Source: Paenibacillus ginsengarvi (lineage in GTDB: Bacteria; Bacillota; Bacilli; Paenibacillales; NBRC-103111). Taken from it: DNA of 64,000 nucleotides. The notes below the pieces were generated by a model. That model did no database searches. It had not been told where the DNA came from and saw only the letters and a list, made by a program, of their open reading frames with translations. Where the stretch lies: assembly GCF_003626695.1 (NCBI RefSeq), contig NZ_RBAH01000025.1, positions 1 through 64,000 of the forward strand. Reading direction: 5' to 3'. The translations under genes were made by a program, and so were the position numbers. Shown piece after piece: positions 1-8,102 of this stretch; position 1 is the first letter of the stretch; every line of letters starts with the position of its first letter.

Positions 1-303
1 TCCTGCATATAGGAGCTCACCGTGCGTACCGTGGTACGAAAGCCTTCCTGATGCAGCAAATGCGTGATTTTCGGGCTGCCGTACCGCCCTTTGGTATCCT
101 GGAAGTGAAAGGAGATGCGCTCCATGACTTGGGTCTTGAGAAGCTCCTGCCGACTGGGTTCTGCCTGTACCCATTTGTAAAAACCGCTCCGGGACACGCC
201 TAACACTTTGCACATCTTCTCCACACGGAATTCGGAGCGATGGCTCTCGATGAACGAGAACTTCAATTCCGGGGTTTGCTGAAGATGTGCATGGCTTTTT
301 TTA
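1..303 (-). CDS. IS3 transposase OrfB, N-terminal part only
   Basis: This is the -1 frame that follows orfA, cut by the window start. Reading from the slip site it encodes a helical segment containing KMCKVLGVSRSGFYKW, the HTH_21 motif at the start of IS3 OrfB proteins, and then a linker rich in R/K and Q. The DDE integrase core lies beyond the window. As in other IS3 elements, it is presumably made as an OrfAB fusion by -1 frameshifting on the AAAAAAAG run at 295-302 (minus sense). No stop interrupts it in the visible part, so the element may be intact. Confidence 0.8.
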
Positions 304-580
304 CGATTGTCAATTCCTCTTCCATTTCGGCAAGCTGGCGATCTTTAGCTTTCAGTTCGCGTTCTCGCTGCTGGAGAAGTTGTTCCAATTCACGCATGCG
401 CTGGGCGCTGGCCACAGGCTCGTTCTCGAACTGCCGATACTTCGCCAGCCATTTGTGTAGCGTGCTGGTCGGGATGTTCAGTTCAAGAGCGATGTCCCCG
501 AGCGACTTCGTCTGTTCTTGGATGTACTTCACCGTCCGCTGTTTAAATTCTTCATTGTAGTGCTGCCGTTGTTCACTCAT
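263..580 (-). CDS. IS3 transposase OrfA (HTH_Tnp_1)
   Basis: A 105-residue protein with an N-terminal helix-turn-helix (residues about 8-50, motif LGDIALELNIPTSTLHKWL) that binds the terminal repeats. It is followed by a charged coiled-coil/leucine zipper (residues about 60-95) that mediates multimerisation. The start ATG at 580 follows an AGGAGGTG site. The length is normal for OrfA of IS3 elements. The A7G run near its 3' end is the expected slip site for making OrfAB. Confidence 0.9.
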   Translation of the reverse strand: MSEQRQHYNEEFKQRTVKYIQEQTKSLGDIALELNIPTSTLHKWLAKYRQFENEPVASAQRMRELEQLLQQRERELKAKDRQLAEMEEELTIVKKAMHIFSKPRN

Positions 581-648
581 GTGAACACCTCCTCGATAAG
601 CTTATTATTAGGCTTTTCTTAAGCTGGTGTCCACTATTTACTCTAACA

Positions 649-974
649 GCATTCACTTCCGTTATCGCTCGATCGCCACCGTTCCGCCAGCTAATTGCGG
701 AACTTTCACTTCCGCTTTCCCGCCCCCGTCAGCTCCGACCCTGACAGGATAAAAAAGCCTCATTTCGTTTCGCTTTAACGCTTTACCGAACTTTAACTTT
801 CCTTCCCGCTCAAAAATCTGCGCTTGTCCCGTTCACATATCCCCCGTCTCCCTGAATATATTGATAACAAGCTATCTTTTCCATAGACCGTTACATTCGT
901 CATTCAGGTGCGCCAGAAAGCGCGGAACCGAACCGAATCAAGGCCGAAACATCCTATGCAGGAGGTGCCGCATC
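649..974. other. Non-coding stretch between IS and yhbH, with repeat family A and a possible sporulation promoter
   Basis: No gene is visible. Positions about 655-705 carry GCGGAACTTTCACTTCCGC and related arms, members of the TAGCGGAA palindrome family seen again near 40000 and 57300. At 862-889 there is a weak sigma-E-like arrangement: an ATA-containing -35 region about 15 nt before CATAGAC. This would suit yhbH-spoVR, which are mother-cell genes in B. subtilis. The promoter call is tentative. prkA, often found directly upstream of yhbH, is not here. Confidence 0.45.
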
Positions 975-2120
975 ATGACTAAGCCGCTGTTTGTCGTATC
1001 CAGGGAAGACTGGTCGCTCCATCGCAAAGGCTACCAGGACCAAACCCGCCATCAGCAAAAAGTGCGCGAAGCGATTAAGCAAAATTTGCCCGACCTCGTC
1101 ACCGAAGAAAATATCGTGACGTCCCACAACAAGCAAATTATCAAAGTTCCGATCCGCAGCCTGGACGAATACCGCTTCCGCTTCAATCATAATAAAAGCA
1201 AGCATGTCGGCCAGGGTGACGGCGACAGCCAGGTTGGCGACGTGCTCGGCGTCGATCCGTCCGCGGCGAATCCCGGCAAAGGCGAGGGAGCGGGCGATCA
1301 GCCCGGCGAGGACTACTTTGAAGCCGAGGTCAGCATGGAAGAGCTGCAATCGATGCTGTTCGAGGAGCTCGAGCTGCCTTACATGGAACAGAAGCAGAAG
1401 GACAATCTGGAAGTGCAGGACATCCAGTTCAACGACATCCGCAAGAAGGGGATCATGTCCAATATCGATAAAAAGCGCACCATTCTTGAAAATCTGCGCC
1501 GCAACGCGAATGCCGGAGCCCCCGGCATCCATCACATCTCCCCGGACGATCTGCGCTTCAAAACGTGGGAGGAAGTCGTCGTCCCCCACTCGAACGCCCT
1601 CATTCTCGCGATGATGGACACGTCGGGCTCGATGGGCAGCTTCGAAAAGTTTATCGCCCGCAGCTTCTTTTTCTGGATGACCCGTTTTTTGCGGACGAAA
1701 TACGAGAAGGTCGAGATCGTCTTCATCGCCCACCATACGGAGGCGAAGGAAGTTACCGAAGAGGAATTTTTCACGAAGGGCGAGAGCGGAGGCACCATCT
1801 GCTCGTCGGCTTACCAGAAAGCGCTGGACATTATCGACCGCCGTTACCCCTCGTCGCACTACAACATTTATCCGTTCCATTTTTCCGACGGCGACAATTT
1901 GACGAGCGACAACGAGCGATGCGTCAAGCTGATCGAGAAGCTGCTTGAGCGGTGCAACATGTTCGGCTACGGCGAAGTGAACCAATATAACCGGAGCAGC
2001 ACGCTGATGTCGGCGTACCGCCATATCCAGTACCCCCGCTTCCAGCACTGCGTCATCCGCGAGAAGGGCGAAGTGTACAAAGCGCTGCGGACGTTTTTCT
2101 CGAAAGCGAAGGAGGGCTGA
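975..2120 (+). CDS. yhbH: YhbH family sporulation protein (DUF444)
   Basis: A 381-residue protein of the DUF444/YhbH family, made during sporulation and usually grouped with the kinase PrkA and SpoVR. Visible parts are the N-terminal FVVSREDWSLHRKGYQDQ segment, a GDG-rich loop (HVGQGDGDSQVGDVLG), and a C-terminal von Willebrand-like fold. The metal-site motif D-T-S-G-S lies near residue 215. I chose ATG 975 because GGAGGTG sits 8 nt upstream. The open frame extends further upstream, but that part does not match the family. It ends 7 nt before spoVR, so the two are co-transcribed. The exact biochemical role is unknown; in Gram-negative relatives the trio responds to stress. Confidence 0.9.
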   Translation: MTKPLFVVSREDWSLHRKGYQDQTRHQQKVREAIKQNLPDLVTEENIVTSHNKQIIKVPIRSLDEYRFRFNHNKSKHVGQGDGDSQVGDVLGVDPSAANPGKGEGAGDQPGEDYFEAEVSMEELQSMLFEELELPYMEQKQKDNLEVQDIQFNDIRKKGIMSNIDKKRTILENLRRNANAGAPGIHHISPDDLRFKTWEEVVVPHSNALILAMMDTSGSMGSFEKFIARSFFFWMTRFLRTKYEKVEIVFIAHHTEAKEVTEEEFFTKGESGGTICSSAYQKALDIIDRRYPSSHYNIYPFHFSDGDNLTSDNERCVKLIEKLLERCNMFGYGEVNQYNRSSTLMSAYRHIQYPRFQHCVIREKGEVYKALRTFFSKAKEG

Positions 2121-2127
2121 AACGGCC

Positions 2128-3561
2128 ATGCATCCGGACGAAATCAAGCAGTTGGAAAGAGCGATCGACGAAATATCCGAAATCGCCCAAGGGTTCGGGC
2201 TCGACTATTACCCGATGCGGTACGAAATATGCCCGGCGGACATCATCTACACGTTCGGCGCGTACGGCATGCCGACAAGGTTCAGCCACTGGAGCTTCGG
2301 CAAAACGTTTCACCGGATGAAAATGCAGTACGATTTCGGGCTGAGCAAAATTTACGAGCTCGTCATCAACTCGAACCCGTGCTACGCCTTCCTGCTGGAC
2401 GGCAACTCGCTCATCCAGAACAAGCTGATCGTGGCGCATGTGCTGGCCCACTGCGACTTCTTCAAAAACAACGCCCGTTTCTCCAAAACGAACCGCAACA
2501 TGGTCGAGAGCATGTCGGCCACGGCCGAGCGGGTCCGCGAGTACGAGCTGCTTCACGGGACGGAAGCGGTCGAAACGTTCCTTGATGCGGTGCTGGCCAT
2601 CCAGGAGCACGTCGACCCTGCTCTGGTCAAACCGTATTACGGCGACAAGGAGCGGCAGGCCGCCGAGGCGAAGGAACGCGAAAAGAAAATGAGCCCGAGC
2701 AAAAGCCGTTCCGGTTACGAAGATTTGTGGGAACTCGATGCGGACGGCAAAAAAGCCGAACCCGAGATTGCTTCGAAAAAATTCCCCGCACGGCCGGAAA
2801 AAGATCTGCTCTATTTCCTCGAGGAGCATTCCCCCATTCTGGAGCCGTGGCAGCGCGACATCGTGACGATGCTGCGCGACGAAATGCTGTACTTCTGGCC
2901 GCAGATGGAAACGAAAATCATGAACGAGGGCTGGGCGTCGTACTGGCATCAGCGCATCGTGAGAGAACTCGATCTGACGAGCGAGGAAACGATCGAATAC
3001 GCCAAGCTGAACAGCGGCGTCGTGCAGCCGTCGCGCCATAGCCTGAACCCGTATTATTTGGGACTGAAAATTTTCGAGGATATCGAGAAACGCTGGGACG
3101 ATCCTTCCGAGGAAGACCGGAAGCGGTTCGGACGCCAGCCGGGACGCGGGAGGGACAAAATTTTTGAAGTGCGCGAGTTCGACTCCGACACCTCGTTCAT
3201 CCGCAACTATTTAACGAAAGATCTCGTCGAAGACCTCGACCTGTACATTTTCGAGAAAAAAGGGCCGGAGTGGAAAATTACCGAGAAAGCCTGGGAGTCC
3301 GTGCGCGATCAGCTCGTCTATTCCCGCATCAACGGCGGCTTCCCGGTGCTGCACGTGATGGACGGCAACCATACGAACAGCGGCGAGATGTATATCAAGC
3401 ATGCGTACGAAGGCATCGAGCTGGACATCAAATATTTGGAGAAGACGCTTCCCTATGTCCATAAGCTGTGGGGCCGGACGGTGCATCTGGAGACGATCGT
3501 CGAGGATAAAAGCGTTTTGTTTACGTACGACGGGAAAAAGCAGCATCGCAAGTTTATGTAA
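2128..3561 (+). CDS. spoVR: Stage V sporulation protein R
   Basis: A 477-residue cytosolic protein of the SpoVR family, needed for normal spore cortex formation in B. subtilis. Family hallmarks include the YEICPADIIYTFGAYGMPTR block near residue 35, ILEPWQRDIV near 240 and MNEGWASYWHQRI near 270. Its conserved His/Glu residues suggest a metal-linked fold, but no reaction is established. The start follows GGAGGG, the tail of which overlaps the yhbH stop. Transcription ends at the hairpin at 3632-3660. The length is normal and there is no sign of damage. Confidence 0.95.
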   Translation: MHPDEIKQLERAIDEISEIAQGFGLDYYPMRYEICPADIIYTFGAYGMPTRFSHWSFGKTFHRMKMQYDFGLSKIYELVINSNPCYAFLLDGNSLIQNKLIVAHVLAHCDFFKNNARFSKTNRNMVESMSATAERVREYELLHGTEAVETFLDAVLAIQEHVDPALVKPYYGDKERQAAEAKEREKKMSPSKSRSGYEDLWELDADGKKAEPEIASKKFPARPEKDLLYFLEEHSPILEPWQRDIVTMLRDEMLYFWPQMETKIMNEGWASYWHQRIVRELDLTSEETIEYAKLNSGVVQPSRHSLNPYYLGLKIFEDIEKRWDDPSEEDRKRFGRQPGRGRDKIFEVREFDSDTSFIRNYLTKDLVEDLDLYIFEKKGPEWKITEKAWESVRDQLVYSRINGGFPVLHVMDGNHTNSGEMYIKHAYEGIELDIKYLEKTLPYVHKLWGRTVHLETIVEDKSVLFTYDGKKQHRKFM

Positions 3562-3564
3562 ATA

Positions 3565-3617
3565 CCCCCACAAAGTGGAGCCTAGGCTTCGATGCGTACT
3601 CCAATTACTTTGCGGGG
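3565..3617 (+). other. Stem-loop in the spoVR 3' untranslated region
   Basis: CCCCACAAAGT (3566-3576) can pair with ACTTTGCGGGG (3607-3617) with one mismatch, and GGAG (3577-3580) with CTCC (3599-3602). This gives a long imperfect stem just before the terminator. There is no T-run, so it is not itself a terminator. It may protect the 3' end or be an RNA of unknown role. Confidence 0.4.
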
Positions 3618-3631
3618 ACCCCGAAACTTAC

Positions 3632-3661
3632 AAAGCAGGGTGCCGCGGCACCCTGCTTTTC
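3632..3661 (+). terminator. Rho-independent terminator of yhbH-spoVR
   Basis: The arms AAAGCAGGGTGCC and GGCACCCTGCTTT form a perfect 13-bp stem with a two-base loop, running into TTTT. It lies 70 nt after the spoVR stop. Confidence 0.9.
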
Positions 3662-3709
3662 GCGCTTCGCGAGAACATCCGGTTGACTTTGCGCCGGAGT
3701 CCGTTGCCC

Positions 3710-4372
3710 TTATTCCCTGTGCGAGTAATTCAGCGCAAGAGACTCCTCCCGCTTCCATGCAGAGTACAGCAAAGCGCTAAGTATGACGGAAATGATCAGG
3801 AACGAATAGATTCCTTTCGATGCAAGGTAATTAAACATGGCTACATTGATATGTCCGAGTACACATAAAAACAAAAGCCACAAATTCTCCCCTTTCATTC
3901 TCACTTTGACTTTCACCGAATCCGGAATAAACGAAAAACCGAGACGTTTTTTGTAAATCAAATACGCGATTAGCAAGGATGAAACGATCGATAGCAGTTG
4001 GATCACGTAGGCGGCGTAGGTCGTTTGCATCTCGACAAACGAGAAACCAATGAAATGAAAAACCAGCATGTACAGGCTTTGCACAAAACCGTAGCCCATA
4101 TAGCCGAATGTCGTCATGACCGAAGCGTAGAAAACATGGACCCGGAATATTTGCCACACGCACAAAATGACGATCGGGAGCTGTACCATCGGAGCAAGCA
4201 TCATGAGTTCCCACACGTCGAACAGCAGGTAAGACAGCAAGGACAGCAAAAACGAGCAGAGCAATATTTGTCCCCGGTAGCCGCTTAAGGGGAAATGAAA
4301 CATGGCGAACATCAGTCCGATTAGCGCAACCCACTCCGACGCCGAGAATACCAAAAAAGCAACAACGCCCAT
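3710..4372 (-). CDS. Multi-pass membrane protein of unknown function
   Basis: A 220-residue protein with about six hydrophobic segments separated by short loops and a cytoplasmic basic patch (VKVKVRMKGEN near residue 160). The layout resembles the membrane sensor half of GHKL-type histidine kinases, but no kinase domain follows and the frame ends cleanly. I do not recognise a family. It stands alone, convergent with spoVR, with an AGGGG ribosome site before ATG 4372 and an extended -10 promoter at 4419-4427. It could equally be a small transporter or immunity-type protein. Confidence 0.7.
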   Translation of the reverse strand: MGVVAFLVFSASEWVALIGLMFAMFHFPLSGYRGQILLCSFLLSLLSYLLFDVWELMMLAPMVQLPIVILCVWQIFRVHVFYASVMTTFGYMGYGFVQSLYMLVFHFIGFSFVEMQTTYAAYVIQLLSIVSSLLIAYLIYKKRLGFSFIPDSVKVKVRMKGENLWLLFLCVLGHINVAMFNYLASKGIYSFLIISVILSALLYSAWKREESLALNYSHRE

Positions 4373-4418
4373 GCGAGAACCCCTATTACTTTATGTTGGA
4401 TTTTGCCGATCAAGCTCT

Positions 4419-4427
4419 ATTATACCA
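4419..4427 (-). promoter_or_regulatory. Extended -10 promoter element
   Basis: On the minus strand the sequence is TGGTATAAT, an extended -10 hexamer, 46 nt upstream of the start of the membrane protein gene. No good -35 box is seen, as is usual for extended -10 promoters. Confidence 0.55.
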
Positions 4428-4537
4428 ATATTTACCTCAAATACATAGTTCTTTTCCTCTCCTCACCCGGTCATCTTCTCCGCTGCGGCTTTTCTTGCAA
4501 TATAAGAATGTTTGAAGTTATAAAACTATAAAAGAAA

Positions 4538-4569
4538 ATCAGCCTGACGCCATGGAGCGTCAGGCTGAT
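4538..4569 (-). terminator. Terminator of the amidohydrolase-Rieske operon
   Basis: ATCAGCCTGACGC pairs perfectly with GCGTCAGGCTGAT. On the minus strand the stem is followed by TTTTCTTTTATAG. It sits just after the Rieske gene stop at 4577. Confidence 0.9.
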
Positions 4570-4576
4570 CTCGTTT

Positions 4577-4936
4577 TTAACCGCTGCCGATCACGATGCC
4601 TATACGGCCGCCGCTTACCTGTACCGGATAGCAACGCGTACGCACCTTTTCGTCGAACAGCGACTTGCCCGTCTTCAGATCGAATTCCCAGCCATGCCAG
4701 GGACAACGCACAATTTCCTGCTCCCGGCCGTAAATGTATTCGTACACATTCGAAGCGAGCGTCGTGCCGCATACCGGCCCTTTGCACAGCTTCGCGCCCT
4801 GATGGGGGCAGTAGTTGTGGATCGCATTAAATTCGCCCTTGACGTTGTAGATGCCGATCGACCTTCCGGCGATTTCGGCGATTTTGAAAGTTCCTTCCGG
4901 AATATCCGAAGCGTCTCCCGCATCGTATACAGCCAC
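4577..4936 (-). CDS. Rieske [2Fe-2S] ferredoxin-like protein
   Basis: A 119-residue soluble Rieske protein. The cluster ligands are in CPHQGA (about residues 43-48, Cys and His) and CPWHGW (about 78-83, Cys and His), the normal C-x-H / C-x2-H spacing. Such small Rieske proteins pass electrons to aromatic-ring dioxygenases or act in nitrite-reductase-type systems. The start is GTG 4936 after a very strong AAGGAGGGGG site. It begins 28 nt after the stop of amidohydrolase A, so both are on one message. No oxygenase or reductase gene is nearby, so its partner is unknown. Confidence 0.9.
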   Translation of the reverse strand: MAVYDAGDASDIPEGTFKIAEIAGRSIGIYNVKGEFNAIHNYCPHQGAKLCKGPVCGTTLASNVYEYIYGREQEIVRCPWHGWEFDLKTGKSLFDEKVRTRCYPVQVSGGRIGIVIGSG

Positions 4937-4964
4937 TTGTTGTCCCCCTCCTTTCCTCTGCCCG

Positions 4965-6020
4965 TTACAGACGGAACAGCCGCTTCGCGTTCCCGTACAA
5001 CACGCGATTCCGCGCTTCGCCGCTCAGCCCCGGCAAAATCCGCGCCGGATCGTCGAAATCCCAGCCCGGATAACCGCTTGCGAACAGCAGCATATTCTCC
5101 GCATCGGTCATTTCGAGCAGTTGCCGCATAGGCTCCGGACTATCCGATTCGTCGATCGGCTGCGTCGTTACATACAGATGATCGCGCATATACTCGCTCG
5201 GCTTTCGCTTCAGCGTCGGCACTAGCGCCTTCAGTTCCCTATAACTGCGGTCCATCCGCCACATCAGATGGGGCAGCCATGAAACGCCGCCGCCCGCGAG
5301 GACGATCTTCAGAGTCGGATAACGCTCGAAGACGCCCTCGCCGATCAAGCTGATCGCATGGGCCATAAGGCTGTGCGAAGAGGCGGTATGAAATTGCAAA
5401 TAATCGCTGACGTAACCGGCGGCCGTAGGCGGACCCGCAATGCCTCCTCCCTCCGTTCCGGCGTGAATCGCGACCGGCAAGCCGCGACGCGACGCCGCTT
5501 CGAAGATCGGGGCATAGTACCGCTGACCGTAGGGAGCCTGCGAGCCGCTGCCGATGCTGATCTGCACGATGTCCGGATGCGCGCCGACCCGGTCGATTTC
5601 CATCGCGGCGAGCTGCGGATCCTGTGTGGCAACAGTCATCGCTCCCTTGTATTTCTCGCTTCTCGGCAGCCAGCGCTCGAGCAGATGATCGTTGTACGCC
5701 GCCGCCAAAGCGGCCGAGTAATCCGGATCGGAATGAACGGATATCCCGTACATGGCGCCGGTCAGCACCGCATGCCCGATGCCGTACGCCTCCAGAAAGA
5801 ACGTATGCAGCCGCTCCGGATCGGCTGCCGCCCCCTCGTCCTTGGGCGTATAGGCGCGATCGATATGGGCAAGCTGCGGCGGCCCGTACGTACGCGGGGA
5901 ACGAAAGCCGAATTGCTTCACCTGATGCTTCCACGGTTCTTTCAAAAAAGGCAGCAGTTCGTTCGGGTTCTTGAGCGCATGGCGAACGTCGCTATCGATA
6001 ATGGGGACGGTTGCATTCAT
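4965..6020 (-). CDS. Amidohydrolase-2 family protein A, motif-deviant paralogue
   Basis: A 351-residue TIM-barrel protein of the Amidohydro_2 family (relatives include ACMSD and resorcylate-type decarboxylases). It is closely related along its whole length to the protein at 6988-8037. The barrel His in AIHAGTEG is present. The late-barrel motif that reads FSSDFPHWDFDD in the paralogue is FASGYPGWDFDD here, so the metal/catalytic Asp and the following His are both Gly. In this family that Asp is normally essential, so the protein may be inactive, structural, or catalyse something else. It is first in an operon with the Rieske protein and carries the AraC-type box 61 nt upstream. Confidence 0.85.
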   Translation of the reverse strand: MNATVPIIDSDVRHALKNPNELLPFLKEPWKHQVKQFGFRSPRTYGPPQLAHIDRAYTPKDEGAAADPERLHTFFLEAYGIGHAVLTGAMYGISVHSDPDYSAALAAAYNDHLLERWLPRSEKYKGAMTVATQDPQLAAMEIDRVGAHPDIVQISIGSGSQAPYGQRYYAPIFEAASRRGLPVAIHAGTEGGGIAGPPTAAGYVSDYLQFHTASSHSLMAHAISLIGEGVFERYPTLKIVLAGGGVSWLPHLMWRMDRSYRELKALVPTLKRKPSEYMRDHLYVTTQPIDESDSPEPMRQLLEMTDAENMLLFASGYPGWDFDDPARILPGLSGEARNRVLYGNAKRLFRL

Positions 6021-6081
6021 GGACCATCGTATCCTCTCCGTTAGGTTTGCTTTAACGGTACCAAACGAAGCCCGCTGCCCG

Positions 6082-6118
6082 CGATAAATAAATCAACTGT
6101 TTTTTGGACGATTCAACA
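6082..6118. promoter_or_regulatory. Conserved 37-bp box, probable AraC operator, copy 1
   Basis: The 37-bp segment matches 8103-8139 at 35 positions; its core is AATCAACTGTTTTTTGGA followed by an A/T-rich ATTCAACA arm. It lies in the divergent region between amidohydrolase A (61 nt from its start) and araC (55 nt from its start). On the minus strand it contains TTGAATC and TTGATT about 19 bp apart, the spaced direct repeats typical of AraC/XylS sites. The binding protein is inferred to be the adjacent regulator. Confidence 0.7.
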
Positions 6119-6173
6119 GCGCATGAAGGAGTTCACACCCGGACCGCATAATAATAAGGTGAGGTGAGGGCGC

Positions 6174-6962
6174 ATGTTTGAACTCGTTTTCGTGCTGGCC
6201 GAAGAAGTCGATTCGAGCTGGCGCAAGCCGGAATCGGTTACGGAGTGCGATATTTTCCTGTTCGTCGAAAGCGGCAGTCTCTTCTATGGCATTAACGGGC
6301 AGCGGATTGCTTTGACGAAGGGAGATTTTTTGTACATTCCGGAAGGCAGCCTGCGGTACGGTCTTGGCGATCGCGTGCAAGGCCACAAAAAATATGCCGT
6401 CGGCTTTCGCACAGCGGCACCGGAGACGGCAGCCGCGATTCCCCTGCTGGGCAACCGGGAGCACCGGCTCATCCATTGCCGCAATTCCGATTACGTGAAA
6501 CAGCGCTTCGGACTGCTCGTGCAGATGTGGATCGGCAAGCTGCCGCATTACCAGACGATATGCTGGGGCATCCTGCTCGAGATGCTTGGCATCGCCGAGC
6601 GGGAATCGGAGAACGCCCACGTTCCCGCGAAGAAAATCTCGCTCGTAACCGACATTCAGACGTACATCCTGTCGCATTACCGGGAGCCGATCCGGATCGA
6701 GCTGCTGGCCGAGCTGGTCGACCGCACGCCGAACTATGTGACGAAAATATTCCGCGAGGTGACCGGGCAGACGCCGATCGGCTATTTGCACCAGGTACGC
6801 GTCGCTTCCGCCCGCGATCTGCTGCTGAATACGCATCTGACGATCGGCCAGGTCGCCGACATGATGGGCTTCTGCGACCAGTCGTATTTCAATCGCGTGT
6901 ACAAGCGCATTATGGGACATCCGCCTTCCAGCCTGCAAAAGGAAAAGAGAGCCTACAAATAG
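6174..6962 (+). CDS. AraC family transcriptional regulator
   Basis: A 262-residue regulator. Residues 1-90 look like a cupin sensor domain (FLFVESGSLFYGINGQ, then KGDFLYIPEGSLRYG). Residues about 162-262 are the double helix-turn-helix of AraC proteins (RIELLAELVDRTPNYVTKIF, then TIGQVADMMGFCDQSYFNRV and the KRIMGHPPS tail). The start ATG 6174 follows GGTGAGG. The gene sits between two paralogous amidohydrolase units that share the same upstream box, so it very likely controls both and itself in response to their substrate, which is unknown. Confidence 0.92.
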   Translation: MFELVFVLAEEVDSSWRKPESVTECDIFLFVESGSLFYGINGQRIALTKGDFLYIPEGSLRYGLGDRVQGHKKYAVGFRTAAPETAAAIPLLGNREHRLIHCRNSDYVKQRFGLLVQMWIGKLPHYQTICWGILLEMLGIAERESENAHVPAKKISLVTDIQTYILSHYREPIRIELLAELVDRTPNYVTKIFREVTGQTPIGYLHQVRVASARDLLLNTHLTIGQVADMMGFCDQSYFNRVYKRIMGHPPSSLQKEKRAYK

Positions 6963-6987
6963 CGGGCTCTCTTTCTCTTCCACTTGG

Positions 6988-8037
6988 TCAGCTCAGGCTG
7001 TACAGCTCCTTTGCGTTCCGGTACATGATTTTCTCCTTCATCTCGCCGGATATGCCCTTCAGGATCATAAACGGATCGTCGAAATCCCAGTGCGGAAAGT
7101 CGCTGGAAAACAGCAAAATATTTTCCGCGTCGATCATATCGAAAATTTGCTGCAAATGCTTCGCGTTATCCGGCTCCTCGATCGGCTGGGTCGTCAAGTA
7201 GCAGTGCTCGCGGATGTACCGGCTCGGCATTTTTTTCAGCCATGGGGTTGTGGACCGCAGCGCCTTGTAATTTTTGTCCATCCTCCACATGAGATGGGGC
7301 AGCCACGCGACCCCGCCTTCAACGAGCACGAACTTTAACTTCGGGAATCTCTCGAACACGCCTTCGCAGACGAGACTGACGAGATGGGCCATAAAATTTT
7401 GCGACAGCGACGTATGCCACTGCATATAATTGCTGACGTAACCGGCCGCCGTCGGCGCGCCGGAGATGCCGCTGCCCTCCGAGCCCGGATGGATGGCGAC
7501 AGGCAGCCCGTGACGCTCGGCGGCTTCGTAGATCGGATGATAATACCGATGGCCGTATGGGAGCCGGGCCGCGCTCGCCAGCACAAGCTGCACGATGTCC
7601 GGATGCGGGGCGATCCGGTCGATCTCGCGGACGGCGAGCTGCGGGTCCTGCACCGCGACGGTCATCGAGCCTTTGAACCGCGGATTGTACGGCAGCCATT
7701 CCTCCAGCAGATGATCGTTGTAGGCGGCGGCTACAGCGGCGGCGAAGTCAGCATTCGGATGAACGGAAATGTCGTAGGAGCTGCCCGTAAGTATCCCGTA
7801 CGCCATATCGTAAGGCTCCATCAAAAACTCGGTCAGCAGCTTCGGGTCGGCCGCCGCGCTTTCCCCCGCATCCGAATATGCATCCTTGCGGTGCACCCCG
7901 ATCGGGGAGGCATACACGCCGGCTCCGCCGCCGGGTATCGGTCCCTTCCAGTGCCTTCTCAAATAAGCCCCGTACTGCCTATGATCCTTAAAAGCATGAT
8001 GAATATCGCAGTCGATCACTTGAGTCGCAGTTTTCAT
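6988..8037 (-). CDS. Amidohydrolase-2 family protein B
   Basis: A 349-residue TIM-barrel metal-dependent hydrolase or decarboxylase of the Amidohydro_2 family. Key motifs are complete: the first-strand DCDIHHAF, the barrel HPGSEG and the late SSDFPHWDFDDP containing the catalytic Asp. It is a full-length paralogue of protein A at 4965-6020. Relatives act on carboxylated aromatic or heterocyclic acids; the substrate here cannot be read from sequence. It is a single-gene unit, convergent with araC, with box copy 2 66 nt upstream of its ATG. Confidence 0.88.
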   Translation of the reverse strand: MKTATQVIDCDIHHAFKDHRQYGAYLRRHWKGPIPGGGAGVYASPIGVHRKDAYSDAGESAAADPKLLTEFLMEPYDMAYGILTGSSYDISVHPNADFAAAVAAAYNDHLLEEWLPYNPRFKGSMTVAVQDPQLAVREIDRIAPHPDIVQLVLASAARLPYGHRYYHPIYEAAERHGLPVAIHPGSEGSGISGAPTAAGYVSNYMQWHTSLSQNFMAHLVSLVCEGVFERFPKLKFVLVEGGVAWLPHLMWRMDKNYKALRSTTPWLKKMPSRYIREHCYLTTQPIEEPDNAKHLQQIFDMIDAENILLFSSDFPHWDFDDPFMILKGISGEMKEKIMYRNAKELYSLS

Positions 8038-8102
8038 GACGCCATCCCTTCCGTAATATCGTACATGTTTACGTCAAGTATAGAACCGAACGCTCCGCAG
8101 CT

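Larger units (their letters stand above)
1..648 (-). mobile_element. IS3-family insertion sequence, partial at window edge
   Basis: An IS3-type element enters from beyond position 1 and ends near 648. It holds a short orfA, a longer orfB in the -1 frame, and an A7G slip site between them. Read on the minus strand, the outer end begins TGTTAGAGTAAATAGTGGAC, the expected TG start of an IS3 terminal repeat. The boundary could be 648 or 651, because the other end and any target duplication lie outside the window. The orfA sequence resembles the IS150-like branch. Confidence 0.85.
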
